The position numbers and the translations under genes were made by a program. Under the pieces are notes generated by a model, which was given only the letters and a program-made list of their open reading frames with translations, made no database searches and was not told the origin of the DNA. DNA of 64,000 bases from CAWGAJ01 sp963820545 (lineage in GTDB: Bacteria > Planctomycetota > Planctomycetia > Pirellulales > Thermoguttaceae): contig CAWGAJ010000002.1 in the NCBI GenBank assembly GCA_963820545.1, positions 1,426,001 through 1,490,000 on the forward strand, written 5' to 3'. Positions 33,734 through 43,533 of the stretch are shown here, piece by piece (the stretch's first letter is position 1; each line of letters begins with the position of its first letter).

Positions 33734-35658
33734 TTAATCCGCCCCCTGGATTGATTCTTCCTCATCTGAGCGGGGGGCCTGTATCTCGTGCAGCAGATGT
33801 TGCGTCAGCAGGCTGTGACGGCGGCTATAGGTGAAGTAAATCACGATGCCAATTATCAACCAGATTAATAGCCGCAACCAGGTGTCGATAGGTAGGAAAA
33901 GCATCAGGCTTGAGTTTACAACGATCCCGGCCGGGGCGAGGAGATAAAGGGCAGGACAGCGGAAGGGACGATGCACGTTGGGGCGTTGTACACGGAGAAT
34001 CAGCACCGCCGCACAGACCATCACAAAGGCCATCAAGGTGCCGATGTTCACCATTTCCACAAGTTTGTGAATTGGTGTTAATGCGGCGACCAGGCAGATG
34101 ACTACTCCCGTGGTCAGTGTAGCCACATGCGGCGTGCGGAAACGAGGATGGATACGGCCAAAAACCTGGGGCAACAGCCCATCGCGGGCCATGGCCATAA
34201 ATACTCGCGCCTGGCTTAAAAAGAGCACCAAGAGCACGCTGGTCATGCCGGCCAAGCCGCCCGCGGCAATCAATCCACCCGAAATACGCAACGTCAAGCT
34301 CTTTTCCGCCGCGGCGCGTTCGGTAAAAGCGGCCGCGATGGGCGCATGAATGTCGATATCGGGATACGGCACCATGCCCGTAATCACCGCCGCAACCGCT
34401 ATATATAACAACGTACACAATATCAAGGAAACCAGAATACCGATGGGCACATCGCGTTGCGGATGGCGGGCTTCTTCGGCATGGGTCGAAATCGAGTCGA
34501 AGCCGATGAAGGCGAAAAACACGATCGAGGCGCCGAGCATGAGCCCGGAAAAACCATAAGGGGCGAATGGCGACCGGATAGCGTCGTCCAGCGGCAGCAG
34601 CCAGCGGTTCAAGCCGACATATCCCAGAATACCCCAAAAGGAAGTCGCCTTTTTCTCGCCGGCTTCGCGTACTTGAGGAAGTAACTTTTCCATTGCCCCG
34701 CAGTCGGCGGAAGTAGTCGGCAAATCCTTGCCATATTGTTCCTTAGTTTCAGCGATCACTTTTTGAGCTTCTTCGGGTGAGAGATGGCCGACTTTCTGTA
34801 ACCGATCAACTTCCGCGGCGGCCCATTCCAGGCGGTAACCGGCCGTCAATGTTTTCTGCATTCGTTGGGCGCGGCGGTCGAGTTCGGCCTGTGAGAGGTT
34901 TTGTCCTTTGAACTCTTGATTTAAATATTCTTTGATCAAACCCGGCATCACTCGGTCCTGCGGTAAAACCCGCCGCGTCACGGGGATGGCGTTCCAATTG
35001 GCTGGTTTAATGTACGCCAAACCGGCGAAAATCACGAAAAACACCACAGTGATCTTGATGAGCACCAAGAGGGCATTAGTCCGGCGCTTTCCCGAATGCC
35101 CAGCACCAAGATGCTCGTCACCAATCCCATAATGACGACCGCCGGAAGATTGAAAAACGCGGGAGCGGTGGAGCCTTCAATATGTGAGAAGGGATTAGTA
35201 CAAAGTGGCTCTGGGATAGTCCACAATCCCATCGCGCCCAATAGTTTGTTCAAGTAACTCCCCCATGCCGAGGCCACCGCGGCACAGCCCATCGAGTATT
35301 CGAGAATGATGTCCCAGCCAATGATCCAGGCGAAGATTTCACCCAACGTTGTGTAGGCGTATGTATAAACGCTGCCTGCCACAGGCGCCATGGAGGCAAA
35401 CTCGGCGTAGCACAAGGCAGCCAGGGCACAGCCCAATCCGGCCACGGCAAAGGAGATGATGATCGAAGGTCCGGCAAAGTCGGCCGCCGCCACGCCCGTG
35501 AGCACAAAGATGCCTGCCCCCACGATGCACCCCACGCCCAAGGCCGTCAACGCCACCGGTCCTAAGACCCGGTGCAAACGGTGTTCGCCGGCCATCTCGG
35601 CCAGCAGCATTTCCAGGTCTTTTTTGGCAAAAATGTGTTTCCAGCTCACTGAGAACAT
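33734..35658 (-). CDS. APC-family (cationic amino-acid type) transporter (frameshifted)
   Basis: Membrane amino-acid permease. The N-terminal half (ALGVGCIVGAGIFVLTGVAA, YAEFASMAPVAGSVYTYAY) is typical of the CAT-like APC subfamily; the C-terminal half has VFFAFIGFDSISTHAEEARH and five further helices. The frame breaks at about 35081-35089 (AGCGCCGG on the minus strand); one lost base restores LGIRESA-R-TNALLVLIKITVV. A hydrophilic insertion of roughly 115 residues (from about PVTRRVLPQDR to KKATSFW) lies between membrane segments 6 and 7, longer than in standard members. Substrate not determinable. Confidence 0.85.
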
Positions 35659-35780
35659 CCTTGTGTTAATCTGGTGAAGTATTCAATTCTGCCATTATAG
35701 ACTTTCATCCTAACTATAATTGTGATGCTTTTAAAGAATTCCCGCCAAAGTGATTTGCCGTATGTGCGGTGAGAGGCTTG

Positions 35781-37733
35781 TCATGAACGGCCGCCGGCAT
35801 ACTCCATTTTTTCATCCTTGGCGCGTCCCTTAAAGATGTAATACCACCGGCGGATGGTATCCAGCGTAATGATGGCCGTCAAAATCAGCATGATCCCGGC
35901 CAAAATACAGGCCAATTTCGTGAGAAACTGCTGCATTGGATCGGTTTCGGTCTTTTGCCACCACATCTGGATGCTTTGCACTCCGGCCGTAAAGACCGTG
36001 GTTAAGGCGAACACCAGCGGCACGCCCGTGCAAAGGGCATATATCCGTTTGGGGGCATGTTGCAGCAGGTAGGTTGTGCCCACCGCCAGCGCAATGGTGG
36101 CCAGCAATTGGTTAGCTATGCCCAACATGCGCCACAGCGTATCGAGATTGCCGATATACAACAGTCCGCCCCAGAGGCCGCAGACTACCAGGCTCATCGT
36201 AATATTCAGTCCCCACCTGGGCTGATGGCCAATGGCGGCTTTGGGATTAAATTGGGCCAGTGTTTCCTGAAACAGAAAACGCGCCACGCGCGTGCCGGTT
36301 TCCAGCAAAGTAAGAATGAACAGAACTTCGAACATGGTTATAAAGTGATACCAGTATCCCATTAATTCCTTCATGCCCGGCACTGTGGAAAAAACCTTAT
36401 CCATTCCGTCGGCCAAGGTGACCCCGGCCCCTTTCATGCGCAACCATGCCCCGGCAAATACCTTAGACATTCCCACCGCCAATGTCACCGCCCCGCCCAC
36501 CCGGCCCGCCAACTTTTGCTCGCCTGTGCCGTCCTTCAGCGCCTCGAATTCCTTGGTATTTATATCCCAATTGTACTGGGCGGCGCGGTCGATCACGTTT
36601 TGGTAAGCGGCCACTTGTTCCGGCTTGTCTTGGGGAATGTTGATTTTGAAATAATCGCCCGGTTCCAAGGCACAGGCGGCCACCAGGGCCATCAAGGCCA
36701 CAAAAGCTTCGAGAATCATGGCGCCGTAGCCGATGGCCTTGATATCCGTTTCTTTGTTTATCATTTTGGGCGTGGTGCCCGAGGCGATCAGCGCGTGGAA
36801 TCCCGAAAGTGCTCCACACATGATTACAATGCACACAAACGGCCAAACCGCGCCGGAAACCACCGGCCCGCCTCCGCCGATGAAATGCGTGGTGGCGGGC
36901 ATTTTTAACTCCGGTTGTGCCACGATAATACCCAAAGCCAGAAGCACAATCACGCCCACCTTCATATATGCGCTGAGGTAATCGCGCGGACACATCAAAA
37001 GCCACACGGGCAGGATGGAGGCGATTGCTGCATAAACCGGCAGGATGATCGACAACGTGGGTTTGGAGAAAAGTAAAAAGTGTCCCATCCATGAATCCGC
37101 AAACGGCTTTCCAAGAATCACGCCCGCCAAGACTATGCTCATCCCTACTATCGAGGCTTCGCCTATGCGTCCCGGTCGGATTTTATACATCCAAGCCCCT
37201 GTAAGCAGGGCCGCCGGGATTGTGACCACAATCGTAAACATGCTCCACGGGCTTTCGCCCAGTACGTTTACCACCACAATGGCCACGCTGGCCAGGATTG
37301 CGATAACAATAAACAATGTGGCTATGGCCGTGGTAACGCCGGCAACCGGTCCGATGCTGTTTCGCGCGATTTTCGACAGTGTCAGTCCGTCTTGCCTGAC
37401 CGAAGCGGTGAGCACCACAAAATCATGCACTCCGCCTGCCAGACATGCACCGATCACGATCCAGGCAAATCCGGGAAAATAGCCCCACTGCGACGCCAAA
37501 ACCGGTCCAATCAAGGGACCTGATCCGGCTATGGCTGCAAAATGGTATCCAAACAGAACCAGCCTTTTGGTAGGATAATAATCCACTCCATCGCTTAGTC
37601 TATGTGCCGGCGTAACGCGTCGGTCGTCCAAAACCGCCACCTTGGTCGCCAGAAAAGCCGCATAAAATCGATAGGCCACCGTAAAAGCCGCCAGCGCCGT
37701 GATGACCAACCAGAGCGAGTTCATGGACTGCAA
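35781..37733 (-). CDS. cstA: Carbon starvation protein A family transporter
   Basis: A 650-residue polytopic membrane protein. CstA homologues import peptides or pyruvate. The N-terminal block GYHFAAIAGSGPLIGPVLA and GGVHDFVVL are diagnostic, as are GFHALIASGTTPK and the later LFEVLFILTLLETGTR-like segment (seen here as FEVLFILTLLETGTRVARF). Two possible starts lie three codons apart (37733 and 37724). It is divergent from trxB and alone. In the middle there is a soluble loop (residues about 370-420) rich in charged residues. Confidence 0.9.
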   Translation of the reverse strand: MQSMNSLWLVITALAAFTVAYRFYAAFLATKVAVLDDRRVTPAHRLSDGVDYYPTKRLVLFGYHFAAIAGSGPLIGPVLASQWGYFPGFAWIVIGACLAGGVHDFVVLTASVRQDGLTLSKIARNSIGPVAGVTTAIATLFIVIAILASVAIVVVNVLGESPWSMFTIVVTIPAALLTGAWMYKIRPGRIGEASIVGMSIVLAGVILGKPFADSWMGHFLLFSKPTLSIILPVYAAIASILPVWLLMCPRDYLSAYMKVGVIVLLALGIIVAQPELKMPATTHFIGGGGPVVSGAVWPFVCIVIMCGALSGFHALIASGTTPKMINKETDIKAIGYGAMILEAFVALMALVAACALEPGDYFKINIPQDKPEQVAAYQNVIDRAAQYNWDINTKEFEALKDGTGEQKLAGRVGGAVTLAVGMSKVFAGAWLRMKGAGVTLADGMDKVFSTVPGMKELMGYWYHFITMFEVLFILTLLETGTRVARFLFQETLAQFNPKAAIGHQPRWGLNITMSLVVCGLWGGLLYIGNLDTLWRMLGIANQLLATIALAVGTTYLLQHAPKRIYALCTGVPLVFALTTVFTAGVQSIQMWWQKTETDPMQQFLTKLACILAGIMLILTAIITLDTIRRWYYIFKGRAKDEKMEYAGGRS

Positions 37734-37875
37734 CCTCTTTGGAATCTTATTCTTATCATATTACACTTCTCGATTTTGAGCAATCGCACAATGGACGCCC
37801 ATAACGAACCATCTATAATGATCGGTTTACGAAATAAGGGATTGGTCCTGGCAGATCAATTCGGAGAAACAATCA

Positions 37876-38922
37876 ATGTCCGAAAAAGTGATCATTATTG
37901 GCAGCGGACCGGCCGCTTGGACGGCGGCCATCTATTCCTCCAGGGCCCAGCTTAAGCCTTTGGTTCTCGAAGGCGCCATCAGCGAAGAAAACCGCATGTC
38001 CAGCACCCTTCCGCTGGGTCAATTAGCCCTCACAACCGAAGTGGAAAATTATCCCGGTTTTCCCAGCGGCGATCTGGCAACCTATCTCGACACCGCGATC
38101 AATCCCACGACGCGACAGATGATGGCCCCTCATAAAAAAGAAGGCGTGACCGGCCCGGAACTCATGGAGTTGATGCGCCAGCAAGCGGTAAATTTCGGCA
38201 CGCGTGTTATTACTGAAGACATTATAGACGTGAATTTCAACGTTCATCCCTTCCAGCTAACAGCCAGCGACGGCAAAATCCATCAGTCTTTGGCGGTGAT
38301 TGTGGCCACCGGCGCTCGGGCGAACTATCTCGGCTTGCCCTCGGAAGAGAAATTCAAGAATAGGGGCGTCAGCGCCTGCGCCGTGTGCGACGGCGCCTTG
38401 CCCCGCTTCCGCAACAAAGCCTTGATCGTCGTCGGCGGCGGCGACTCGTCTGTAGAAGAGGCCGATTATCTCAGCAAATTCGCCTGCATCGTTTACATGG
38501 TCCATCGCCGCCATGAACTCCGCGCGTCGAAGATCATGGCCCAGCGGGCAATGAACCATCCAAAAATCAAAATCCTTTGGAACCGCACGCTGGCCGAGGT
38601 ACTGGGCAACGACAAAGACGGAGTAACCGGCGTGCGTCTGGCGAGCACCGCGGGCGAGGGAGATTTGCAACTCGACGCCAGCGGCGTGTTTTTGGCCATC
38701 GGCCATACGCCCAATACCGCCTTTTTGAAAGGCAAGCTGGCACTGACCGATAAAAAATACATCAAGTGGACCACGCCCGCCCGGACTTATACCAGCGTGG
38801 AAGGCGTATTTGCCGCCGGCAACGTGGCCGACGATTATTACCGCCAGGCCGTCACTGCCGCGGGCAGCGGCTGCATGGCCGCCCTGGACGCCGAACGCTG
38901 GCTGGCCGCAAAAGGGGAATGA
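37876..38922 (+). CDS. trxB: Thioredoxin reductase
   Basis: FAD- and NADPH-dependent reduction of thioredoxin. FAD motif IIIGSGPAAWTAAIYSSRA at the N-terminus, redox pair CAVC (Cys168, Cys171; usual form CATC or CAVC), NADPH motif VVGGGDSSVEEA, and the C-terminal GNVADDYYRQAVTAAGSGC. It is about 35 residues longer than E. coli TrxB because of insertions around residues 33-50 and 68-88. The ATG at 37876 is supported by the motif spacing. It is followed by a repeat tract and asnS. Confidence 0.93.
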   Translation: MSEKVIIIGSGPAAWTAAIYSSRAQLKPLVLEGAISEENRMSSTLPLGQLALTTEVENYPGFPSGDLATYLDTAINPTTRQMMAPHKKEGVTGPELMELMRQQAVNFGTRVITEDIIDVNFNVHPFQLTASDGKIHQSLAVIVATGARANYLGLPSEEKFKNRGVSACAVCDGALPRFRNKALIVVGGGDSSVEEADYLSKFACIVYMVHRRHELRASKIMAQRAMNHPKIKILWNRTLAEVLGNDKDGVTGVRLASTAGEGDLQLDASGVFLAIGHTPNTAFLKGKLALTDKKYIKWTTPARTYTSVEGVFAAGNVADDYYRQAVTAAGSGCMAALDAERWLAAKGE

Positions 38923-38929
38923 TAAATAA

Positions 38930-39092
38930 AAAGGATGAGGGATGAGGGATGAAGGATGAAGTTAGAACGCAGAACGCAGAAGTCAGAATACAGAACAGGA
39001 AATAAAACCAATTGCACTTTCGCAGTCCCGATCCCCGAACCCCGATTCCTGAATCCTGATTCCCTGACCTCTGACCTCCGACCCCTGTTATA
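38930..39092. repeat. Tandem GGATGAG / GAACGCA tracts and inverted C-rich tract
   Basis: AGGATGAGGGATGAGGGATG and AGAACGCAGAACGCAGAAG are purine-rich tandem tracts; 70 bp later come CCCGAACCCCGATTCCTGAA and GACCTCTGACCTCCGACCCC. The layout matches the paired tracts before argJ and hisG and lies directly before asnS. Confidence 0.6.
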
Positions 39093-39095
39093 ATC

Positions 39096-40489
39096 ATGCC
39101 CGATAAAATTTCCATTGCCGAAGCCCGCAAGTCTGAATCCGTGGGCCGCAAAGTAATAATTGAAGGCTGGATCCGAACACGCCGCGATTCAAAGGGCGGA
39201 TTTAGTTTCCTGGAGCTAAATGACGGCTCCTGCTTCGGTAATATCCAAGTTATTGCCGAAGCGACGTTGCCAAACTACGAATTGGAGATAAAAAAACTCA
39301 CCGTCGGTTGCAGCATCCGGGTGTTCGGCGTGATCCAAGCGTCGCCAGGAAAGGGGCAGGCAACCGAGGTTAAAGCGAACGATGTGACCCTCTACGGCCT
39401 GGCCGATGCAGAAACCTATCCGTTGCAGAAAAAGGGCCATTCCTTCGAATTCCTCCGCTCCATCGCCCATCTGCGACCGCGCACCAACACCTTTGGCGCC
39501 ATCGCTCGTGTTCGAAATTGTATCTGCAAGTACATCCACGAGTTTTTTCAGCACAAAGGTTTCCTCTACGTCCACACGCCGATTATCACCGCCAGCGATT
39601 GCGAAGGCGCCGGCAAAATGTTCCAGGTCACTTCTCTCGATCTGCCGAAATTGGCCGGGCAAGGGTCAAAACTCGATTACAACTTGGATTTCTTCGATAG
39701 GCCGGCGTATTTGACCGTGAGCGGGCAGCTCGAAGGGGAGACCTTTGCCTGCGGGCTGGGCCAGGTGTATACCTTCGGACCTACCTTTGCGCAGAAAACT
39801 CCAACACCCCCCGCCATTTGGCCGAATTCTGGATGGTCGAGCCGGAAATGGCCTTTTACGACATCTGGGACAATATGGACCTGGCCGAACATCTTTTAAG
39901 GTACTTAGTGGGCATGCTTCTCGCCACATGCCAGGAAGATATCGCGTTTTTTAATGAGCGAATCGACAAAACAGTCCTCGATACTCTCAATCATATTTTA
40001 GAAAGCAAATTCAGGCAACTTGCCTACACCGAGGCGATCGAAATCCTGCAAAAATCCGGCGAGTCGTTTGAGTTTCCCTGCGATTGGGGTTGCGACCTGC
40101 AATCCGAACACGAACGATTTCTCACCGAAAAGCATTTTAAGTGCCCGGTGATCTTGTACGATTATCCACGGTCGATTAAGCCCTTCTACATGCGCTTAAA
40201 CGACGACCAAAAGACGGTCCGGGCAATGGACGTGCTCGTGCCCAAGGTGGGCGAGATCATCGGCGGCAGTCAGCGCGAAGAACGACTAGATATACTCGAA
40301 ATGCGCATGAAAGAACAGGGACTCAATCCGGCCGACTACTGGTGGTATCTCGATCTGCGGCGTTATGGCACCGTGCCGCACAGCGGATTCGGTCTGGGAA
40401 TCGAACGCTTATTGCTGTTCATCACCGGCATGGCCAACATCCGCGACGTGATCCCCTTCCCCCGCACCCCCGGCAACGCCGACTTTTAA
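39096..40489 (+). CDS. asnS: Asparaginyl-tRNA synthetase (frameshifted)
   Basis: Class II aminoacyl-tRNA synthetase. The N-terminal OB-fold (KVIIEGWIRTRRDSKGGFSF) and motif 1/2 regions (QLEGETFACGLGQVYTFGP) are in the first frame; after about 39786-39793 the second frame carries AEFWMVEPEMAFYD and motif 3 (GFGLGIERLLLFITGMANIRD). The expected sequence TFRAENSNTPRHLAEFW is restored by one base lost next to GCGC. Joined length about 464 is normal. The enzyme is usually essential or made redundant only by an amidotransferase route, so a real frameshift is unlikely. Confidence 0.92.
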
Positions 40490-40540
40490 TCATCTTCATA
40501 AAGCCGCGACCGTTGGTTGTGCCTTGATTGGGTATTATTC

Positions 40541-41437
40541 ATGCAAATTTATTCAAACGTAATTTGGCTGATGTGCCACTGCTTGCTGGCAAGCAGTGCT
40601 TTAATGGCGTATGCAGAAGAGCCTCAGCGCACACTGCTTTGGCCCGACGGGGCGCCGGACGCAAAAGGCGACAGGCCCGCGGATAAGCCCACGCTGACCA
40701 TCTTCCTGCCCGATAAATCCAAGGCCAACGGCGCCGCTGTGATAATTTGCCCGGGCGGCGCATACGGCCATCTGGCGGTCGATCATGAAGGAAAACAGAT
40801 CGCCGAGTGGCTCAATTCGCTCGGCGTGGCCGGTTTTATGCTGGAATATCGCCATCGCGGCGGCGGTTACGGCCATCCCGCGCCTTTGCAAGACGCCCAG
40901 CGCGCGATCCGCACTGTCCGGGCCAATGCCGAGAAGTGGAACGTGAATCCCCAGCGTATCGGCATCATGGGTTTTTCGGCCGGCGGGCATCTGGCCTCCA
41001 CCGCGGGCACCCATTTCGATAAAGGCGATCCTGAAGCAACCGACACAATTGATCGGGCGAGCTGCCGCCCGGATTTTATGATCCTCTGCTATCCGGTAAT
41101 TGCCTTTGGCGAATCCTATACCCATCGCGATTCACAGGATAATCTGATCGGCAAAGACGCCCCAGACGAACTTATTAAAAGCCTATCGAACGAAAAGCAG
41201 GTCACCGCCGACACGCCGCCGACATTCCTCTTCCATACCGACGAAGACAAGACCGTGCCGCCGGAAAACAGCATCCAGTTCTATCTGGCCCTGCACAAAG
41301 CCAAAGTGCCCGCCGAATTGCACATCTATCAAAAAGGCAGCCACGGCCTGGGCTTGGTCCTAAAAACTCCCGGCACGAGCGAGTGGCCCAAAGCCTGCGA
41401 AGCGTGGCTGGGCAACCAAAAAATATTGGATAAATAG
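40541..41437 (+). CDS. Exported alpha/beta-hydrolase (esterase, acetylxylan-esterase-like)
   Basis: A 298-residue protein with a signal peptide (cleavage near MAYA-EEPQ). The alpha/beta-hydrolase fold has the oxyanion-hole CPGGAYGHLAVDHEG, nucleophile elbow GFSAGGHLAS, acid in HTDEDKTVP and His in KGSHGLGL. The family (BD-FAE/xylan esterase-like) deacetylates plant polysaccharides in characterised relatives; the substrate here is unknown. ATG at 40541 is used; an upstream TTG would add a tail. Standalone gene. Confidence 0.83.
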   Translation: MQIYSNVIWLMCHCLLASSALMAYAEEPQRTLLWPDGAPDAKGDRPADKPTLTIFLPDKSKANGAAVIICPGGAYGHLAVDHEGKQIAEWLNSLGVAGFMLEYRHRGGGYGHPAPLQDAQRAIRTVRANAEKWNVNPQRIGIMGFSAGGHLASTAGTHFDKGDPEATDTIDRASCRPDFMILCYPVIAFGESYTHRDSQDNLIGKDAPDELIKSLSNEKQVTADTPPTFLFHTDEDKTVPPENSIQFYLALHKAKVPAELHIYQKGSHGLGLVLKTPGTSEWPKACEAWLGNQKILDK

Positions 41438-41643
41438 AGCGGGAGCTTGGAATTCCGTAATTCTACGCATAAAGTCGATGATAAATCATAAGACTCTGAA
41501 TACCATCACTTTCCCGGTCATTAACATTGATAACATCAAAATACCCCTATTTGCTAGGCAAAGTCAGGTCTGCATTTAATTTTTTCCCGCTCCCCTGCGG
41601 GTCGCGGCTAAACATGCCCTTCCAATCGCCGATCCGCTATCTC

Positions 41644-42081
41644 CTATTCTTTATCCCCTGCCGACTGCCCATAAACCGTCAGCATCAGGCGGCGGCGCCA
41701 GCCGCGGCGGCGGAACTCGCAGAGACATATCCCTTGCCAGGTGCCCAGGCACAGGCGGCCGTCCCGGATGGGAATCGAAAGCGAACTGCCAAACAGTGAA
41801 GATTTGGCATGGCTGGGCATGTCATCGGAACCTTCCTCTTGATGCCGATAGGGAAAATCCTCTGGAGCAAGGGTATCGAGCACTCGATCGAGATCCACTA
41901 GCACGTCGGGATCGGCATTTTCATTGATGGTCAACGACGCGGAAGTGTGCATCAGAAAAATGTGCAGCAGGCCGATTTTGACCTTGGTCAATTCCGGCAG
42001 GGCGTCCAACACGTTTTTGGAAATAGAATGACACCCCTTGGGAAACGAAGGAAGCTGAATATCGCGTTGATACCAAACCAC
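41644..42081 (-). CDS. YjbQ/UPF0047 family protein
   Basis: A 145-residue UPF0047 protein; YjbQ has weak thiamine-phosphate synthase activity in E. coli. Motifs: VWYQRDIQLPSFPKGCHSIS, LLHIFLMHTSASLTINENAD and YRHQEEGSDDMPSHAKSSL, followed by LCLGTWQGICLCEFR, typical of the family. A GTG start at 42081 is preferred because GAGGTG lies just upstream and it gives the normal N-terminus; an upstream ATG adds ten foreign residues. Confidence 0.85.
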   Translation of the reverse strand: MVWYQRDIQLPSFPKGCHSISKNVLDALPELTKVKIGLLHIFLMHTSASLTINENADPDVLVDLDRVLDTLAPEDFPYRHQEEGSDDMPSHAKSSLFGSSLSIPIRDGRLCLGTWQGICLCEFRRRGWRRRLMLTVYGQSAGDKE

Positions 42082-42313
42082 GATTGCACCTCGGAAAACT
42101 TCTCTCAGCAAACGTCCAGTTTATCCGGCTTGAACAGCTTGAAAAGAGGTTCCCCAAAAAAATAAATGGAATCCCTTCGACAATTTGTGGCACAAAGAGG
42201 CTGGGACATTATTTGCGGAAAGTGTAGAATGAAGGGACGAGAGGTGCAGTGAGGGGCGAGGGAGAAGTGTAGGGAAGGCCAGTGAAGGACTAATGGGAGG
42301 AAGGCAGAGAAAC

Positions 42314-42508
42314 ATGACCTGTAAACACCTTAAAGAACTCTATGATTACTGCCAGTCGCACAATCTGAAGCTCAGCAGTACAGATTTGATTCGGATTCTC
42401 TGCCCACAGTGCGGCGTGGAAGAGGTCTGTCCTTCCGTGTTGGCGGAAGAATATGAATCCAAGCATCATGAGCCGGAAGGGGAAGAGAAAAAGAAGGATG
42501 AAGGATGA
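42314..42508 (+). CDS. Small Cys-containing protein with repeat-derived tail
   Basis: A 64-residue protein. The core (MTCKHLKELYDYCQSHNLK, then LIRILCPQCGVEEVCPSVL) has a CPQC pair plus two further cysteines that could bind one zinc. The tail (EGEEKKKDEG) is encoded by the GGATGAAG tandem tract (42483-42530) and probably is not native. ATG at 42314 follows a weak GGCAGAG. Function unknown; the compact Cys pattern suggests a real gene. Confidence 0.6.
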   Translation: MTCKHLKELYDYCQSHNLKLSSTDLIRILCPQCGVEEVCPSVLAEEYESKHHEPEGEEKKKDEG

Positions 42509-42530
42509 GGGATAAAGGATGAAGAAATCC
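42483..42530. repeat. Tandem GGATGAAG tract
   Basis: AAGGATGAAGGATGAGGGAT and following variants; same unit as 38930. It overlaps the 3' end of the small Cys protein gene. Confidence 0.55.
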
Positions 42531-42626
42531 TGACTGATTTGTCGGGATAACCAATTACCAGCCACTATCTGCCATCTACCTTTTTTCTCACCCCTGCCCC
42601 CTAACGCGGCCTGACGGGCGCAACCA

Positions 42627-42650
42627 AACCGCGACCACTGGTCGCGGCTT
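42627..42650. repeat. ACCGCGACCactGGTCGCGG palindrome
   Basis: Perfect arms ACCGCGACC / GGTCGCGGT-like with CTTTAC following. Members of this family also occur at 45888-45908, 56481-56503 and 57580-57680, with half-elements near 31929, 40498 and 41600. Confidence 0.65.
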
Positions 42651-42734
42651 TACATACTGTACAAACTACTGTACTTGATGCGCGCAAAATGCGCTCAAAC
42701 ATCAACACAAAGACTCTAACCCCTGTTATCATTG

Positions 42735-43118
42735 CTAGCGGCGCTTTGCCGGGGTGGGTTGGGCCAGAGTGGGCTTGGATTGACCGGCCATAGGTTGGGA
42801 CTTTGCTATAAAACCTGGATCTTCAACTTTGCGGTCGGTTACAGATAGAATTTGCGTGGCACCTTCGGATTGTTCCACTCCTGGCGAGTACTGTTCCCCG
42901 TCAGGGGCGTTTACTTCAATGCCATCTTCCCTCGTGGCTACGGATAAGGGCTGCCTCGAGTTGCCGGGAAGGATCGAGCCTGCCCGGCCGTTCGAACCAC
43001 ATTGACCACAACCGTCATAAACCGGCCCACAATAGTCGTAAGGATGGCAACACATAGTGCAGCCCATACAAACGGCGACCAAGCCAAGAATTACCGCAGA
43101 GGCGATTTTAACTAACAT
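42735..43118 (-). CDS. Cys-rich exported lipoprotein
   Basis: A 127-residue protein with a lipoprotein signal (VAVCMGC, lipidated Cys20) followed at once by a cluster of cysteines (GCTMCCHPYDYCGPVYDG and CGQCG). The rest is hydrophilic, Pro/Gln-rich and of low complexity. Similar short lipoproteins with CCHPYDYC-type heads are common in planctomycetes (from memory). Role unknown; possibly disulfide- or metal-linked at the cell surface. Confidence 0.7.
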   Translation of the reverse strand: MLVKIASAVILGLVAVCMGCTMCCHPYDYCGPVYDGCGQCGSNGRAGSILPGNSRQPLSVATREDGIEVNAPDGEQYSPGVEQSEGATQILSVTDRKVEDPGFIAKSQPMAGQSKPTLAQPTPAKRR

Positions 43119-43533
43119 GTTTTCAACCTCTTCCTGAGGAGAAGGATGAGACGATTCAGATCGAGTGATATTGCTGAAAATAGCCGTACCGTTAATGTCG
43201 GCTGAAAAAACTCTGCAATCCGCAAATTTTTTCAGGTTTTATACAGGAAGTCTGGAAACCTTTTACGCAAAATATACATATACCCCATTTTCAAGGCTTA
43301 GAAACTGTAACATACAAGATGGAAAATGGTTAAACATGAGGACATAAAAAAAGAGCCGTACTTACTAGCAAGTATGGCTCTTTACTGTCAACCAAAGTAA
43401 GTCAAAACCAACAGGGCAGGTTTCGACAGACGATACAACACGGGAATTGCTGGGATACGACCTTTTTAGTTAAGGATCGTTTTCCTTCGATCCCCTATTA
43501 CATCACTAAACAATCCAAGCCCAATCCGAAGGC
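43119..43533. other. Intergenic with terminator
   Basis: About 415 bp. The stem-loop at 43350-43383 terminates the Cys-repeat gene; otherwise A/T-rich with no gene. Confidence 0.45.
43350..43383 (-). terminator. Terminator of Cys-repeat gene
   Basis: AAAGAGCCGTACTT and AAGTATGGCTCTTT form a 14-bp stem with an ACTAGC loop; the adjoining A-run gives T7 on the minus strand. Confidence 0.75.
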
